Shown piece after piece: positions 19,307 to 30,500 of a DNA stretch of 64,000 nt; the first letter of the stretch is position 1, and every line of letters begins with the position of its first letter. Under the pieces are notes generated by a model that made no database searches, had not been told where the DNA came from, and was given only the letters and a program-made list of their open reading frames with translations. Origin of the DNA: Endozoicomonas sp. 8E (GTDB lineage: Bacteria > Pseudomonadota > Gammaproteobacteria > Pseudomonadales > Endozoicomonadaceae); NCBI RefSeq assembly GCF_032883915.1, contig NZ_CP120717.1:1605001-1669000 (forward strand). Reading direction: 5' to 3'. A program made the position numbers and the translations under genes.

Positions 19307-20097
19307 GCACAGGTATTCTTGACAGACTGTCGCAGCTCGGCCGTTTTGGGTTGGATCAGATTCAGTCTATTGGTCGGGCAGGCATTTTTCTGGTATTGGC
19401 TATTTTCTCTCGAGCCGGTTTCAGTAACCGATTCTCCTTATTGATTCAGCAGCTATACAGTGTCGGCGTCATGTCGCTGATTATTGTTACTGTGTCAGGG
19501 CTGTTTATTGGCATGGTGCTGGCCTTGCAGGGCTACAACATACTGATACGATACGGCTCAGAAGATGCCGTGGGGCAGATGGTGGCTCTCAGCCTTTTGA
19601 GAGAGCTCGGGCCGGTAGTTACAGCTCTGTTGTTTGCTGGACGAGCAGGTTCTGCTCTGACGGCTGAAATAGGTTTGATGAAAACCACAGAACAACTGTC
19701 CAGTATGGAAATGATCGGGGTTGATCCACTCAAGCGCGTCATTGCGCCTCGATTCTGGGCAGGAGTGATCTCCATGCCATTGCTGGCTGCCATTTTCAGT
19801 CTGGTCGGTATACTGGGAGCTGTGATGGTCGGCGTGGATTGGCTGGGTATTTATGAAGGTTCTTTCTGGGCCACTATGCAGGCTTCGGTCAGCCTGACGG
19901 CGGACATAGGGAATGGGCTGATCAAAAGCCTTGTATTTGGTTTTGTCGTGACCTGGATAGCGGTATTCCAGGGGTATGATGCCATTCCCACTTCAGAGGG
20001 GGTCAGCAGGGCCACAACAAGGACTGTTGTTTATTCTTCGCTGGCCATTCTGGGGCTGGATTTCATTTTGACCGCTGTCATGTTTGGAGAACTCTAA
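19303..20097 (+). CDS. mlaE: Phospholipid transport permease MlaE
   Basis: The MlaE/YrbE-family permease (264 residues) with an N-terminal interfacial helix and about five membrane helices. The family motif is seen in [25 protein letters not shown] and MKTTEQ. It forms the lipid-binding pocket with MlaD. Overlaps mlaF by 4 bases. Confidence 0.96.
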   Translation: MSTGILDRLSQLGRFGLDQIQSIGRAGIFLVLAIFSRAGFSNRFSLLIQQLYSVGVMSLIIVTVSGLFIGMVLALQGYNILIRYGSEDAVGQMVALSLLRELGPVVTALLFAGRAGSALTAEIGLMKTTEQLSSMEMIGVDPLKRVIAPRFWAGVISMPLLAAIFSLVGILGAVMVGVDWLGIYEGSFWATMQASVSLTADIGNGLIKSLVFGFVVTWIAVFQGYDAIPTSEGVSRATTRTVVYSSLAILGLDFILTAVMFGEL

Positions 20098-20098
20098 G

Positions 20099-20560
20099 AT
20101 GCGGATGAGAACGGTAGAGATAAGTGTCGGCGGTTTCATGTTGGCCGGGATGCTGGCATTGGTTGTACTGGCGCTAAAAGTCAGTGGTCTTTCATTGGAA
20201 AGCAGCAAGCAATCCTATACCGTGACTGCCATGTTTGATAACACAGGAGCCCTCAAGCCAAGATCCAAAGTAGCCCTGGCCGGCGTCATCATTGGCAGGG
20301 TCACCAAGGTAGAACTCGACAAACAGACCTATATGGCAAAGGTTGAGATGGAAATCGATTCTGATATAGATAACATTCCTGTCGACAGCACTGCCTCTAT
20401 CGTGACAGCAGGACTGTTGGGGGAGAAATATATTGGTATCAGCATCGGTGGAGATACAGACTACATCAAGCCCGGTGGTCGCTTCGAGGATACCCAGTCA
20501 GCTGTTATTCTGGAAGAGTTGATAGGCAAATTCCTTCTGGGTTCAGTCGACAAGGACTAA
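20099..20560 (+). CDS. mlaD: Phospholipid transport MCE protein MlaD
   Basis: A single-pass inner-membrane protein whose periplasmic MCE domain forms a hexameric ring for lipid passage. 153 residues: one N-terminal helix (GGFMLAGMLALVVLALKVSGL), then the MCE domain with FDNTGALKPRSKVALAGVIIGRV. The ATG at 20099 directly follows the mlaE stop, with GGAG about 10 bases ahead; an ATG two codons later is an alternative. It is shorter than E. coli MlaD (183) at the C-terminus. Confidence 0.95.
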   Translation: MRMRTVEISVGGFMLAGMLALVVLALKVSGLSLESSKQSYTVTAMFDNTGALKPRSKVALAGVIIGRVTKVELDKQTYMAKVEMEIDSDIDNIPVDSTASIVTAGLLGEKYIGISIGGDTDYIKPGGRFEDTQSAVILEELIGKFLLGSVDKD

Positions 20561-20595
20561 AGGCTATTAATTCCAACATAGAAAGCCTGTAGAGG

Positions 20596-21279
20596 ATGAT
20601 AAAATCAATGATGAAAATGGTAAAGTCTGTTCAACAGTTCACGATGGCCCTGGTCTGCCTGATGGTGGTGGGTGTATCTTATGCTGCACCTGTTTTGCAG
20701 CCCCCGGAAATGGAAGTCAGGAAGATTACTTCCGAGTTGCTGGATACTTTTAATAATAACAAGAAGCAGTACCAGAAAGATCCTGAAGGTTTTTTTAAGG
20801 AAGTCGATCGTCTTTTATCCCCTGTGGTGGCTTTTGACCAGATAGCCCGCTATGTCATGGGCAAGTACGCTCACCGCAGTCCTGAACAGGTTGAGAAGTT
20901 TGAATCGGTATTCAAGGGCAGTTTAATCCGTTTCTATGGCAAGGCGCTGTTGTCTCTGGACGACACTAGTCTGGTTATTGAGAGTGTGGATAAAACCTCA
21001 CCTGAGTTGCTGAAAAAATATCAGGAAGGTCAAACCAGTCGTATACCCGTCAGGATGAAGGTTCGTACCAGCACCAACACGGTCGAGATCTTTTACTCAA
21101 TGGTGCATGTTGATGGTCGCTGGAAGCTGCGTAACGTGACAATCGAAGGGATCAATATTGCCAAGCAATTCCAGAGTCAGTTTGCAGACGCTATGAAAAA
21201 GCACAAGAAAGTATCTTATGTAATAGATAACTGGGCTGCCATCATGTCGGCTTCAGCGGACGGCAGCAGTAAGAAGTAA
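20596..21279 (+). CDS. mlaC: Periplasmic phospholipid carrier MlaC
   Basis: Shuttles phospholipids between MlaD and the outer-membrane MlaA-porin complex. 227 residues with a signal peptide (hydrophobic FTMALVCLMVVGVSYA, cleavage after YAA or YA-AP) and the Tol-Tol/MlaC fold, with VAFDQIARYVMGKYAH and DGRWKLRNVTIEGINIAKQFQSQF. Several in-frame ATGs near the 5' end make the exact start uncertain. Fourth gene of the mla operon. Confidence 0.95.
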   Translation: MIKSMMKMVKSVQQFTMALVCLMVVGVSYAAPVLQPPEMEVRKITSELLDTFNNNKKQYQKDPEGFFKEVDRLLSPVVAFDQIARYVMGKYAHRSPEQVEKFESVFKGSLIRFYGKALLSLDDTSLVIESVDKTSPELLKKYQEGQTSRIPVRMKVRTSTNTVEIFYSMVHVDGRWKLRNVTIEGINIAKQFQSQFADAMKKHKKVSYVIDNWAAIMSASADGSSKK

Positions 21280-21320
21280 TTTTGTCCATTTTTTGCTATG
21301 AGCATTCAGGAATCGAAATC

Positions 21321-21641
21321 ATGCAGCTTGAACGATTGGCACCAGGACAGTTTTCTCTTAACGGGATTGTCAATTTTGATAATGCTGTCGAGGTGGAGAG
21401 TGAGGGGCGTAAGCTGTTGGAAGAAGACGTAGCTCCCGGAGGCGTCTTGAGAGTCAGTCTTGGGCAACTGCTTAAAGGGGATAGCTCAACCCTGTCTGTT
21501 TGCCTGTCCTGGATCAGGCTGGCTCAGAGTAAGGGTGGCCATCTCTGCCTTTCTGATATACCGGTGGAGCTTGCTGCCCTGGCGAAAGTCTGTGGAATAG
21601 CTTCGATTCTGCAGGAAAGCACCTGTCCTACTGCTTCCTGA
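21321..21641 (+). CDS. mlaB: STAS-domain protein MlaB
   Basis: A 106-residue STAS protein that binds MlaF and is needed for activity of the transporter. The ATG at 21321 (MQLERLAPGQ) with AGGA ahead of it is preferred. A longer frame from a TTG at 21282 exists but adds residues unlike the family. The sequence is diverse, as usual for MlaB; position after mlaC carries much of the assignment. Confidence 0.88.
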   Translation: MQLERLAPGQFSLNGIVNFDNAVEVESEGRKLLEEDVAPGGVLRVSLGQLLKGDSSTLSVCLSWIRLAQSKGGHLCLSDIPVELAALAKVCGIASILQESTCPTAS

Positions 21642-21885
21642 TTAAACGCAAGTAACGCCCCTTTCCCTGTTTATTCGCTACCAGCCCCCTTCCGGGACTG
21701 GTCAGTGCAGTCAATGTCCGATATGATTTATCGATTTGCCCGCAAGCACGTACATAGAGTGCGGGCTTGTTGAGTGGTTGTTATTTTTTTCATGAAAATA
21801 CCGCTGTTGGGTGGTGTTTTTGTGCTTATGCTTTTAAGGCGTGAGACGGCCTTTCCGGCTCATGACTGTTTTGAGAGGTGAATGC

Positions 21886-23413
<1,528 letters not shown>

Positions 23414-23439
23414 TAGCTTTCTGTAAATTGCAGCTATTA

Positions 23440-23470
23440 AGCAGGGGCAAGCTTCCAGCTTGCCCCTGCT
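23440..23470. terminator. Strong hairpin after murA
   Basis: AGCAGGGGCAAGCT (23440-23453) and AGCTTGCCCCTGCT (23457-23470) are perfectly complementary with a 3-base loop, 27 bases after the murA stop. No long T run follows, so this could be a terminator of weak type or a transcript-stabilising structure. Confidence 0.6.
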
Positions 23471-23607
23471 GAGCCTCTTAGATCAGTTCTGAATCTTTCT
23501 CTCTCATAAAAGTATAAAAATCCTCAGTCGGCACGGGTGTATGACACCCACGTTATCTTCTGTTTGGTGTAAACTACGCCACTTAAAGCAAAGGAAGCCT
23601 GTCCCGG

Positions 23608-24252
23608 ATGTCCAGTCAGATCACAATAGCGCTTTCCAAAGGGCGCATACTCAAAGATACACTGCCTCTTCTCAAGGCGGCGGGTATTGAATTAGCTGAA
23701 GACCCTGCCAAGAGCAGGAAGCTGATTATTTCTACTACTCATCCAGACGTCAATCTGTTGATTGTCAGAGCCAGTGACGTGCCCACCTACGTTGAGTACG
23801 GCGCTGCGGATGTCGGTGTGGCAGGAAAAGATGTGTTGCTGGAACATGGATCGACCGAGCTTTATGAGCCTTTGGACCTGCAAATTGCTCAATGCAAACT
23901 GATGACTGCTGGTAAAACCGGGCATGAAGAGCCGACAACTGGTCGGGTCAAAGTAGCGACCAAGTTTGTGAATGTTGCCAGACGCTTCTATGCATCCCAG
24001 GGGCGTCAGGCCGATGTTATCAAACTCTACGGTTCCATGGAGCTGGCGCCACTGGTGGGTCTGGCAGATATCATTGTTGATGTCGTGGATACCGGTAATA
24101 CCCTGAGAGCCAATGGGCTGGAACCAAGAGAATTGATCACTCAGGTCTCCTCCAGGCTGGTGGTGAACAAGGCTTCCATGAAAGTGAAGTTTGAAGCCAT
24201 TAATGCACTGATTCAGCAGTTGCGAGCTGCAGTAGAGGCCCAAACCCATTAA
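23608..24252 (+). CDS. hisG: ATP phosphoribosyltransferase, short form
   Basis: Catalyses the first step of histidine synthesis. At 214 residues it is the short HisG form, lacking the C-terminal ACT-like regulatory domain, and so is expected to need HisZ, which is not in the window. Motifs: [15 protein letters not shown], the [15 protein letters not shown] segment and [26 protein letters not shown] provides the ribosome binding site. Confidence 0.97.
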   Translation: MSSQITIALSKGRILKDTLPLLKAAGIELAEDPAKSRKLIISTTHPDVNLLIVRASDVPTYVEYGAADVGVAGKDVLLEHGSTELYEPLDLQIAQCKLMTAGKTGHEEPTTGRVKVATKFVNVARRFYASQGRQADVIKLYGSMELAPLVGLADIIVDVVDTGNTLRANGLEPRELITQVSSRLVVNKASMKVKFEAINALIQQLRAAVEAQTH

Positions 24253-24330
24253 CTGCTTTGACGGAAGAGCGTTTTTGTTCCAATTCGGGATGGAAGGTTT
24301 TCATGATAAAAAGTGCGACGGAGTAATACG

Positions 24331-25635
24331 ATGACGGTGAATCCTGTACAACTGAGCTACGAAAACCGGGATTTCAATGAGCAGCTGGATCGTCTGCTGG
24401 CTTGGGGTGGTGTCTCTGATGAAGAGATTCAGCATCGTGTTAAGCATATCATCGCTGAAGTGCGCTCCCGTGGTGACGAGGCTCTGGTAGAGTTTACCCG
24501 TCGTTTTGATCGCCTTTCTGTTGCCGGTATGGCAGATCTTACTCTGGGGGAAGAGCAACTTCAGAAAGCACTGGAAACCATCCCGCAGGAGCAGAGGCAG
24601 GCTCTGCAAACAGCGGCCAGCAGAATCAGAAGCTATCACGAGCGTCAGGTGCAATCTTCCTGGACTTACCAGGAAGAGGACGGAACCGTGCTTGGACAAC
24701 AGGTGTTGCCTATGGATCGCGTAGGTCTCTATGTGCCCGGAGGTAAGGCTGCCTACCCTTCATCCGTAATGATGAATGCCATTCCGGCTCATGTTGCTGG
24801 CGTAAAAGAAATTATTATGGTGGTGCCCACACCGGATGGTGTAGTCAATGACATGGTGCTTGCCGCTGCCGCTGTTGCTGGCGTCAAAAAAGTATTCACC
24901 ATAGGTGGAGCCCAGGCCGTGGCCGCTCTTGCCTACGGTACAGAAACCGTTCCCGGCGTCGACAAGATCGTTGGCCCTGGCAATATCTATGTCGCCACCG
25001 CCAAGCGTGAGGTGTTTGGTCAGGTGGGTATCGATATGATTGCAGGTCCATCTGAAATCCTGATCGTATGCGATGGTCACACAGATCCGGACTGGATAGC
25101 CATGGATCTGTTTTCTCAGGCCGAGCACGATGAAGACGCTCAGTCGATTCTGGTGTCTCCGGATCAGGCTTTTCTTGATCAGGTTGTAGCAAGTATGCGT
25201 CGATTGTTGCCTGACATGGAGCGCAGGAACATCATTGCAGAGTCGGTGAATAACCGAGGCATTATGATCCATGTTCCGGATATGAAAGCCGCCTGTGACG
25301 TCACCAACCGAATAGCTCCCGAACACCTGGAGTTGTCAGTAGAAGATCCTCAGGCTTTGTTGTCTGATATCCGTCATGCCGGTGCTATTTTTATGGGGCG
25401 TTATACGGCCGAAGCCCTGGGTGATTATTGTGCCGGTCCTAATCATGTATTGCCTACATCCGGCACGGCCAGGTTTTCCTCCCCGCTTGGGGTTTACGAT
25501 TTCCAGAAGCGCTCTTCACTGATTCACTTTTCACCCGAAGGGGCGTCAGAAATGGGTAAAGTGGCTTCTATAATGGCGCGAGGAGAATCCCTGACAGCTC
25601 ATGCCCGTTCAGCAGAATACCGTATCAAGAAATGA
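24331..25635 (+). CDS. hisD: Histidinol dehydrogenase
   Basis: A zinc enzyme that oxidises histidinol to histidine in two NAD-dependent steps. 434 residues from the ATG at 24331 ([10 protein letters not shown]); a GTG six codons upstream keeps the frame but is less likely. Motifs: [50 protein letters not shown], and [11 protein letters not shown] with zinc-ligand residues. Follows hisG by 78 bases. hisC, which often follows, is absent; a VTT membrane protein gene overlaps the 3' end instead. Confidence 0.97.
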   Translation: MTVNPVQLSYENRDFNEQLDRLLAWGGVSDEEIQHRVKHIIAEVRSRGDEALVEFTRRFDRLSVAGMADLTLGEEQLQKALETIPQEQRQALQTAASRIRSYHERQVQSSWTYQEEDGTVLGQQVLPMDRVGLYVPGGKAAYPSSVMMNAIPAHVAGVKEIIMVVPTPDGVVNDMVLAAAAVAGVKKVFTIGGAQAVAALAYGTETVPGVDKIVGPGNIYVATAKREVFGQVGIDMIAGPSEILIVCDGHTDPDWIAMDLFSQAEHDEDAQSILVSPDQAFLDQVVASMRRLLPDMERRNIIAESVNNRGIMIHVPDMKAACDVTNRIAPEHLELSVEDPQALLSDIRHAGAIFMGRYTAEALGDYCAGPNHVLPTSGTARFSSPLGVYDFQKRSSLIHFSPEGASEMGKVASIMARGESLTAHARSAEYRIKK

Positions 25636-26344
25636 AGCATCGACTTCTGGTGTGTCGTTGTTATCTCTCTTCAGGAAAAACAGAAAGTCTGTTATAGCTG
25701 CGCTTATGCTCAGCTGTACACCACTGCTGTTCAGTTCCTGGGCGGCTTCACTGTTAATCCGGTATCAGGCTGATCTTTCTGCCCTTAGTGTTGGGCAGTG
25801 GTTGCCTTTCTTTCTATTGAGTGCTGTGACCATGGCTTTGGCTCTGACGCCCAGCACTTTTGTGGCACTGGTAGCCGGGTTTTTTCTTGGCTGGGATGCC
25901 ATTCCCTATATGTTGTCAGCTTATCTGATGGCTTCAGTAATGGGCTATTGTGCGGGCGCACTTCTGGATGGTGGACACCTGATACATACCATTCGAAACA
26001 GCCCACGCGTCAAAAAAGCACTGGAAACCCTGAATGCCAGTGCTTGGAGCCTGATGTTTCTGGTCAGGCTTTCACCCGTTTTGCCTTTTGCACTAATGAA
26101 TCTGTTAATACCTGCCATGAAAGTTCCGTTTTCGGTTTTCCTGCTGGGTGGGTTCTTCGGCATGTTGCCCAGGACGCTTTTCTCCATCTGGCTGGGTCTC
26201 AAAGCCTACGACATTGTTTCCCTGATGAACGGCGAAGTATCAGCGTCTCAGTCAAGCTGGTTGGTTATGCTGTTGATCGTCCTGTCTGGCGCAGGGTTGT
26301 TCTGTCTGTTGAGTCGGGCGGTAAAACAGGCAAAGACAATATAA
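25601..26344 (+). CDS. TVP38/TMEM64 (VTT/DedA-like) family membrane protein
   Basis: A 247-residue inner-membrane protein with about six hydrophobic segments and the VTT-domain pattern: [19 protein letters not shown] (re-entrant segment), then [20 protein letters not shown] and [15 protein letters not shown]/DedA proteins are linked to lipid scrambling or carrier-lipid recycling. The chosen ATG lies inside hisD and overlaps it by 35 bases, but its GGAG is about 15 bases ahead. A GTG just after the hisD stop is an alternative start. Confidence 0.82.
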   Translation: MPVQQNTVSRNEASTSGVSLLSLFRKNRKSVIAALMLSCTPLLFSSWAASLLIRYQADLSALSVGQWLPFFLLSAVTMALALTPSTFVALVAGFFLGWDAIPYMLSAYLMASVMGYCAGALLDGGHLIHTIRNSPRVKKALETLNASAWSLMFLVRLSPVLPFALMNLLIPAMKVPFSVFLLGGFFGMLPRTLFSIWLGLKAYDIVSLMNGEVSASQSSWLVMLLIVLSGAGLFCLLSRAVKQAKTI

Positions 26345-26418
26345 TCGGAGGATTATCAGATGAGTTTTCTCAGTAGCTGCTATGTTTGTTACTCTCGATT
26401 GAATACAGTTGGTACTTT

Positions 26419-26622
26419 CTACACGCCTGCATCAACGCGAAATTGCATAGAGCTATTCTTCTGCAACGACTTAATCTGAATTCGTCCGTTTTCGATAGAT
26501 TCCTGCAACTCATCAATACGTCTGGGAGGGTCATGTGGTAAGTCATACTTGAGAAAACTACTGGAGAAGAGTTGGAAGACACTGTTTTTCGGTTCTATAC
26601 TCACGCCTCCAATACTCATCAT
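26419..26622 (-). CDS. Possible small protein
   Basis: An open frame of 67 codons (MMSIGGVSIEPKNS...) in an otherwise empty 313-base gap, divergent from the exported protein gene at 26658. It is polar, with a helical middle (RRIDELQESIENGRIQIKSLQ), and has no signal peptide or known domain. An overlapping 70-codon frame (26370-26582) looks less protein-like. It could be real or chance. Confidence 0.28.
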   Translation of the reverse strand: MMSIGGVSIEPKNSVFQLFSSSFLKYDLPHDPPRRIDELQESIENGRIQIKSLQKNSSMQFRVDAGV

Positions 26623-26657
26623 GCCTGTCAGCCTCCTGGCATCATGTCAAGGTTTTA

Positions 26658-27428
26658 ATGATGATCATCGATCCACGTAAAATAATTGGCTTCAGCCTTC
26701 TATTTACGTCGCCTTCATGGGGTGCGGTTGTCAATGCTAACCTCCTTCCTGTTGCGGGAGCCATTGTAGAATTTTCTCCTGAAACAGGTTCTCTGCCTTG
26801 TCGTGGGGTGCTGGTATCGAAAGATTTAATGGCTACTTCGCCAGCATGCGCGCAAAAGGCAAGGGAACGCTCAAATTATGGACTGATTGAAACTTTAACA
26901 TTATCAGGCGATTCAGTAGGGTACATCGCTGAACAGCCGATTAAATCCCTTGAAAACAGTATGCTGCTGAATGTCTTCAGGCCAGGGAGTTATCCCGTCT
27001 TTAATGATGCTTTATTAGTTCCAGAGCAAGCATTTACGTACAATGTTAATGAAAAACAACAGCTGGTTCAGCAGCCAGTTACTCTCGCTCTTGGTGAAGC
27101 TCGAAGTAAGTCGAAATTTATTATTTCCTCAGAGTTCTCAATACCTCAGGGCTCACCAATCTTTGACCTTAACAACCAGCTGGTTTGCCTGAGAGGTGCG
27201 GGCAACCAATGCGTCTCTGTCAGTGAATTGCCAATTGCAAGATTCAGAAGAGATCTAAAAGATTACCCTTATGATCCAGATGATGAAGTGACTGACACAT
27301 TTGCCGATAATGTAGGGGCCTTTGTTGTTGCTAATGTAGGAACTGCTTCAGTAATCTTATATTTCGCTGCCTACCTTAGAGCCCGTGCCGTGGTACGCCT
27401 GTCGGCGTTTTCTGGGCTGGTATTCTGA
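26658..27428 (+). CDS. Exported protein, possible degenerate trypsin-like fold
   Basis: 256 residues with a Sec-type signal peptide (KIIGFSLLFTSPSWGA) and a C-terminal hydrophobic segment (VGAFVVANVGTASVILYFAAYL) that may anchor it. CRGVLVSKDLMATSPAC resembles the 'CgGtLIs...vlTAAHC' region of trypsin-like proteases but without the catalytic histidine, and IPQGSPIFDLNNQLVCLRG resembles the 'GDSGGPl' region. This suggests an inactive S1-like domain, as inference only. AAGG precedes the ATG. It may form a unit with the next gene, 50 bases on. Confidence 0.6.
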   Translation: MMIIDPRKIIGFSLLFTSPSWGAVVNANLLPVAGAIVEFSPETGSLPCRGVLVSKDLMATSPACAQKARERSNYGLIETLTLSGDSVGYIAEQPIKSLENSMLLNVFRPGSYPVFNDALLVPEQAFTYNVNEKQQLVQQPVTLALGEARSKSKFIISSEFSIPQGSPIFDLNNQLVCLRGAGNQCVSVSELPIARFRRDLKDYPYDPDDEVTDTFADNVGAFVVANVGTASVILYFAAYLRARAVVRLSAFSGLVF

Positions 27429-27478
27429 GCCTGAAGTACTGCGGTTACTGCGACGCAGATTCTAAAGGAGAGGCAAGT

Positions 27479-28054
27479 ATGTGTAGGACTGTTCTGCGGC
27501 CACTGTTTGGAAGTGCGTGTCTGATTTTAATCTGTCTCAATAGTTGGGCTCTGGGGTCTTCTGAAACAGAGGCCGTTTGTCACGTTTCTGGAAAAAAAGT
27601 GTGTGTGACTGCTGAAAAGGCCACTTCTTATGAAAAGTGGCTTTGGTTTTCCACATCATGCGATTTGAGCTGTGAGTATTATCACGATGTTTTTGTGGAA
27701 CAGTTTTTTTCGCTGGAACATCTGAGCGAGTTTGAAGGTTTCGGAATAAATCTCCGAAAAAAATCAGATGGCAGGCTGATTTGGAGTCATTACAAGCTCG
27801 GCAGAGGGTATAAAAAGCAGGCTTTGATCATCGAGATAGAAGTGACGAAGGAGGATCGCTTTGAGAGTCCTGACGGCAAGCTGTTTAACCGTGTGCTGTT
27901 AGAAGATCTGTCCAGACTCCGGCCTGTAACCCCGGAATTATTGAAACGTCACAATACCAATTACAGGGAATGGCTTTGGTGGGTGCTGGGTCATACTGTG
28001 AGTTTTTTTTCTGGTTTTTTTGGTTCCTTTTTATTGCTGGGTTTAATGCCATAA
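27479..28054 (+). CDS. Exported/membrane protein of unknown function
   Basis: 191 residues, no recognised family. There is an N-terminal signal peptide (FGSACLILICLNSWALG), four cysteines soon after it (AVCHVSGKKVCV, then STSCDLSCEYY) that could form disulfides in the periplasm, and a C-terminal hydrophobic helix (SFFSGFFGSFLLLGLMP). The ribosome binding site AAAGGAGAGGC is strong. The TAA stop (28052-28054) lies inside the left end of a palindromic element, so the natural 3' end may have been altered by insertion. Confidence 0.65.
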   Translation: MCRTVLRPLFGSACLILICLNSWALGSSETEAVCHVSGKKVCVTAEKATSYEKWLWFSTSCDLSCEYYHDVFVEQFFSLEHLSEFEGFGINLRKKSDGRLIWSHYKLGRGYKKQALIIEIEVTKEDRFESPDGKLFNRVLLEDLSRLRPVTPELLKRHNTNYREWLWWVLGHTVSFFSGFFGSFLLLGLMP

Positions 28055-28260
28055 GTACTCAGCCATACGGAATCGAATATTTCTGGCTTATTGGGCAGGT
28101 GCTCTGCAAGGCGCAACGACGGGAACATAGCAAGCTATGTGACCAGAGTTGCAACGCAGCACGACTGCATGGATGCAGGAGCTAGAGCAACGCAGGAGCA
28201 GTTGCCGCGAGTGCCTGAACAATAAGTCAGAAAATATGATTTCGTATGGTTGAGTACTTA
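28052..28260. mobile_element. Second palindromic MITE-like element
   Basis: The 209-base segment starts TAAGTACTCA and ends TGAGTACTTA. About 50 bases at each end are imperfect inverted repeats of each other (roughly four in five positions match by eye). The interior has no gene. It differs in sequence from the element at 6741-6907, so it belongs to another family. It lies between an exported-protein gene, whose stop it provides, and the convergent protease gene. Confidence 0.7.
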
Positions 28261-28268
28261 AACCCGAA

Positions 28269-29396
28269 TCAGTTGACCATATTCGGTCGGGTCGCGACAA
28301 CCGCCTTCATTTCAAAGGGTTGGTTGTTACGCAGAATCTGTAAGGTGACTTCACTCCCTGGTGGTTCCTGAGCCACCATATTCATGACCTTCCTGCCATC
28401 ATTGGTGCTTATGTTGTTGATGGCTGTCAGAATGTCTCCACGTCTCAGACCGGCCAAATCTGCAGGACCATTGTCGTAGACACCCGAAATCAAAATGCCA
28501 ACGTTGCTTTCAACACCGTACGCTTGCGCCAGTCTACTGGTGAGCGGTTGTGATTCTATGCCCAGCCAGCCCCGCACAACACGACCGTATTTGATAATGG
28601 ATTGAGTGACAAATCGAGCCATGCTGGAGGGGATCGCAAAGCCAACGCCTTCATTACCTCCTCCTCTGGAAAACAGCAGCGTGTTAATGCCCACTAATTC
28701 ACCACGGGCGTTGATCAGGGCGCCCCCCGAGTTACCCACGTTGATGGCGGCGTCGGTTTGAATAAAATCTTCATAAGTATTGAGACTAAGGTCATTCCTG
28801 CCAGTAGCGCTGATAATCCCCATGGTGACTGTTTGCCCCAGTCCAAAGGGGTTACCTATTGCCAGAACGACGTCTCCCACCTCAGTCTGGCCAGAGTCGG
28901 CCAGATCCAGGCTGGGTAAATCGTTTAAATCAATTTTCAGTACCGCCAGATCCGTCTCTGGGTCCCTACCGACAATGGTTGCGGATTCTTCCCTGCCATC
29001 TTTCAGCACAGCCACAATACGGTCAGCGCCTTCAATAACGTGATTATTAGTCAGCAGGTAGCCGTCAGGGCTGATAATGACTCCGGAGCCGAGACTGGTT
29101 TCTACCTTGGCTCTGCCAAGGTTGTTTTCTGTGAAGGGACTTTTCGGCATTCTGGAGCGGCTGGATTCATTGATCAGTGTAGCGGTAGCAATGTTAACCA
29201 CGGCAGGTGCTGCTTCCTTGACTGCCGAGCTGTAGGAAACCTCGCCAATGCCCAACAGTTGTTCGCCTTTGCTGAGCACATCATTGAAACTCAAATGAGG
29301 CAGGCCCAGCCATTTCGGAGCAAGCAGCATCACCAGCAAGGCGACAATCAGGCCTGACAGGGCGGGATAGATGAGCTGGTTGAGGAGTTTTTTCAT
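28269..29396 (-). CDS. algW: Envelope-stress serine protease, DegS/AlgW type
   Basis: A membrane-anchored HtrA protease. In E. coli and Pseudomonas this type starts sigma-E/AlgU release by cutting the anti-sigma factor when misfolded outer-membrane proteins bind its PDZ domain. 375 residues: one N-terminal helix (ALSGLIVALLVMLLAP), the catalytic triad in NNHVI, DPETDLAVLKI and GNSGGALIN, then one PDZ domain (about 275-370). Its place before a Nif3-family gene and cysDN matches Pseudomonas algW, hence the symbol; degS is equally defensible. Confidence 0.93.
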   Translation of the reverse strand: MKKLLNQLIYPALSGLIVALLVMLLAPKWLGLPHLSFNDVLSKGEQLLGIGEVSYSSAVKEAAPAVVNIATATLINESSRSRMPKSPFTENNLGRAKVETSLGSGVIISPDGYLLTNNHVIEGADRIVAVLKDGREESATIVGRDPETDLAVLKIDLNDLPSLDLADSGQTEVGDVVLAIGNPFGLGQTVTMGIISATGRNDLSLNTYEDFIQTDAAINVGNSGGALINARGELVGINTLLFSRGGGNEGVGFAIPSSMARFVTQSIIKYGRVVRGWLGIESQPLTSRLAQAYGVESNVGILISGVYDNGPADLAGLRRGDILTAINNISTNDGRKVMNMVAQEPPGSEVTLQILRNNQPFEMKAVVATRPNMVN

Positions 29397-29587
29397 GATG
29401 TGCTTGTCAATGATTGTGGGCCGAGACTTTTGGTGCTGGAAATAAAAATTATTGAAACCCGAAAGCCAGCAGTATAATTCCTTAATATACCTGTATTTTG
29501 TGGCTGATAGATAGCCCCCGAACTTGTGGGAAGCTGGTCATGACCATGACGTGACAGGTTCGGATTCAATAAACAGTGGAGTGAAAA

Positions 29588-30349
29588 ATGAGCATCACGC
29601 CGAAGCAGCTGGTGAAGATTCTCGAGGATGAACTACAACCGGGGCTATTCAAAGATTACTGCCCCAATGGTCTTCAGGTCGAAGGGAGTGAACAGATTAA
29701 ACGTCTTGTGACCGGTGTGACGGCTTGTCAGGCCCTGATTGATAAAGCCGTTGAGCTCAAAGCCGACGCTATTCTGGTTCACCACGGCTACTTCTGGAAG
29801 GGTGAAGATTCTGCTATTGTCGGCATGAAGAAGCGCCGGATTGAAACACTTCTCAAGCACAACATCAGTTTGATCGGCTATCACCTGCCGCTGGATGGGC
29901 ATCAGGAACTGGGTAACAATGCTCAGCTAGCCAGACTCCTCGGCTGGAAGACAGAAGGTGGCATGGAGCCTGGAAAAGCTCGCTCGGTAGGCAGTTGGGG
30001 AAGGCCTGAGGCGCCTGTTTCTCTGGAAGTTCTGGGCAAGCAGATTGAAGAAAAACTGGGTCGTAAGCCCCTGCTGATTGCGGGCGGTGACCATGAGATC
30101 AAAACTTTGGCCTGGTGTACTGGTGCTGCCCAGCGCATGATTGATCTGGCCCTGGATCTGAAGGTAGATGCTTTTGTGAGTGGTGAAATCTCCGAATCCA
30201 CCGTTCACTTTGCCCGCGAGAATGGCATTCACTACATCAGCGCCGGACACCACGCTACTGAGCGCTACGGTGTCATGGCTTTAGGTGAATGGCTGAAAGA
30301 AAAGCAGGGTATTGAACATACCTTTGTCGATATTGACTCTCCCGTTTGA
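29588..30349 (+). CDS. Nif3-like dinuclear metal-centre protein (YbgI family)
   Basis: 253 residues of the Nif3/YbgI family, toroidal hexamers with a two-metal site. Metal-binding motifs are VHHGYFW (about residue 62), GYHLPLDGH (about 97) and, near the C-terminus, AGHHATERYG. Some members act as GTP cyclohydrolase-like enzymes, but the general role is unsettled. It lies between algW and cysD, divergent from the protease. Confidence 0.92.
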   Translation: MSITPKQLVKILEDELQPGLFKDYCPNGLQVEGSEQIKRLVTGVTACQALIDKAVELKADAILVHHGYFWKGEDSAIVGMKKRRIETLLKHNISLIGYHLPLDGHQELGNNAQLARLLGWKTEGGMEPGKARSVGSWGRPEAPVSLEVLGKQIEEKLGRKPLLIAGGDHEIKTLAWCTGAAQRMIDLALDLKVDAFVSGEISESTVHFARENGIHYISAGHHATERYGVMALGEWLKEKQGIEHTFVDIDSPV

Positions 30350-30500
30350 TCTTCTGATCAGACCAGACCGATAGTTTATGGCGTTTCAGGGTTAATATAA
30401 TGTTATAAATTATTGGTATAATTTTTTTGTTTTATATTCCATTGATGCTGCTAGTATTCGAACTAAGAACAATTCTTAGCCAGCTTCGGGTCTAGCATTC

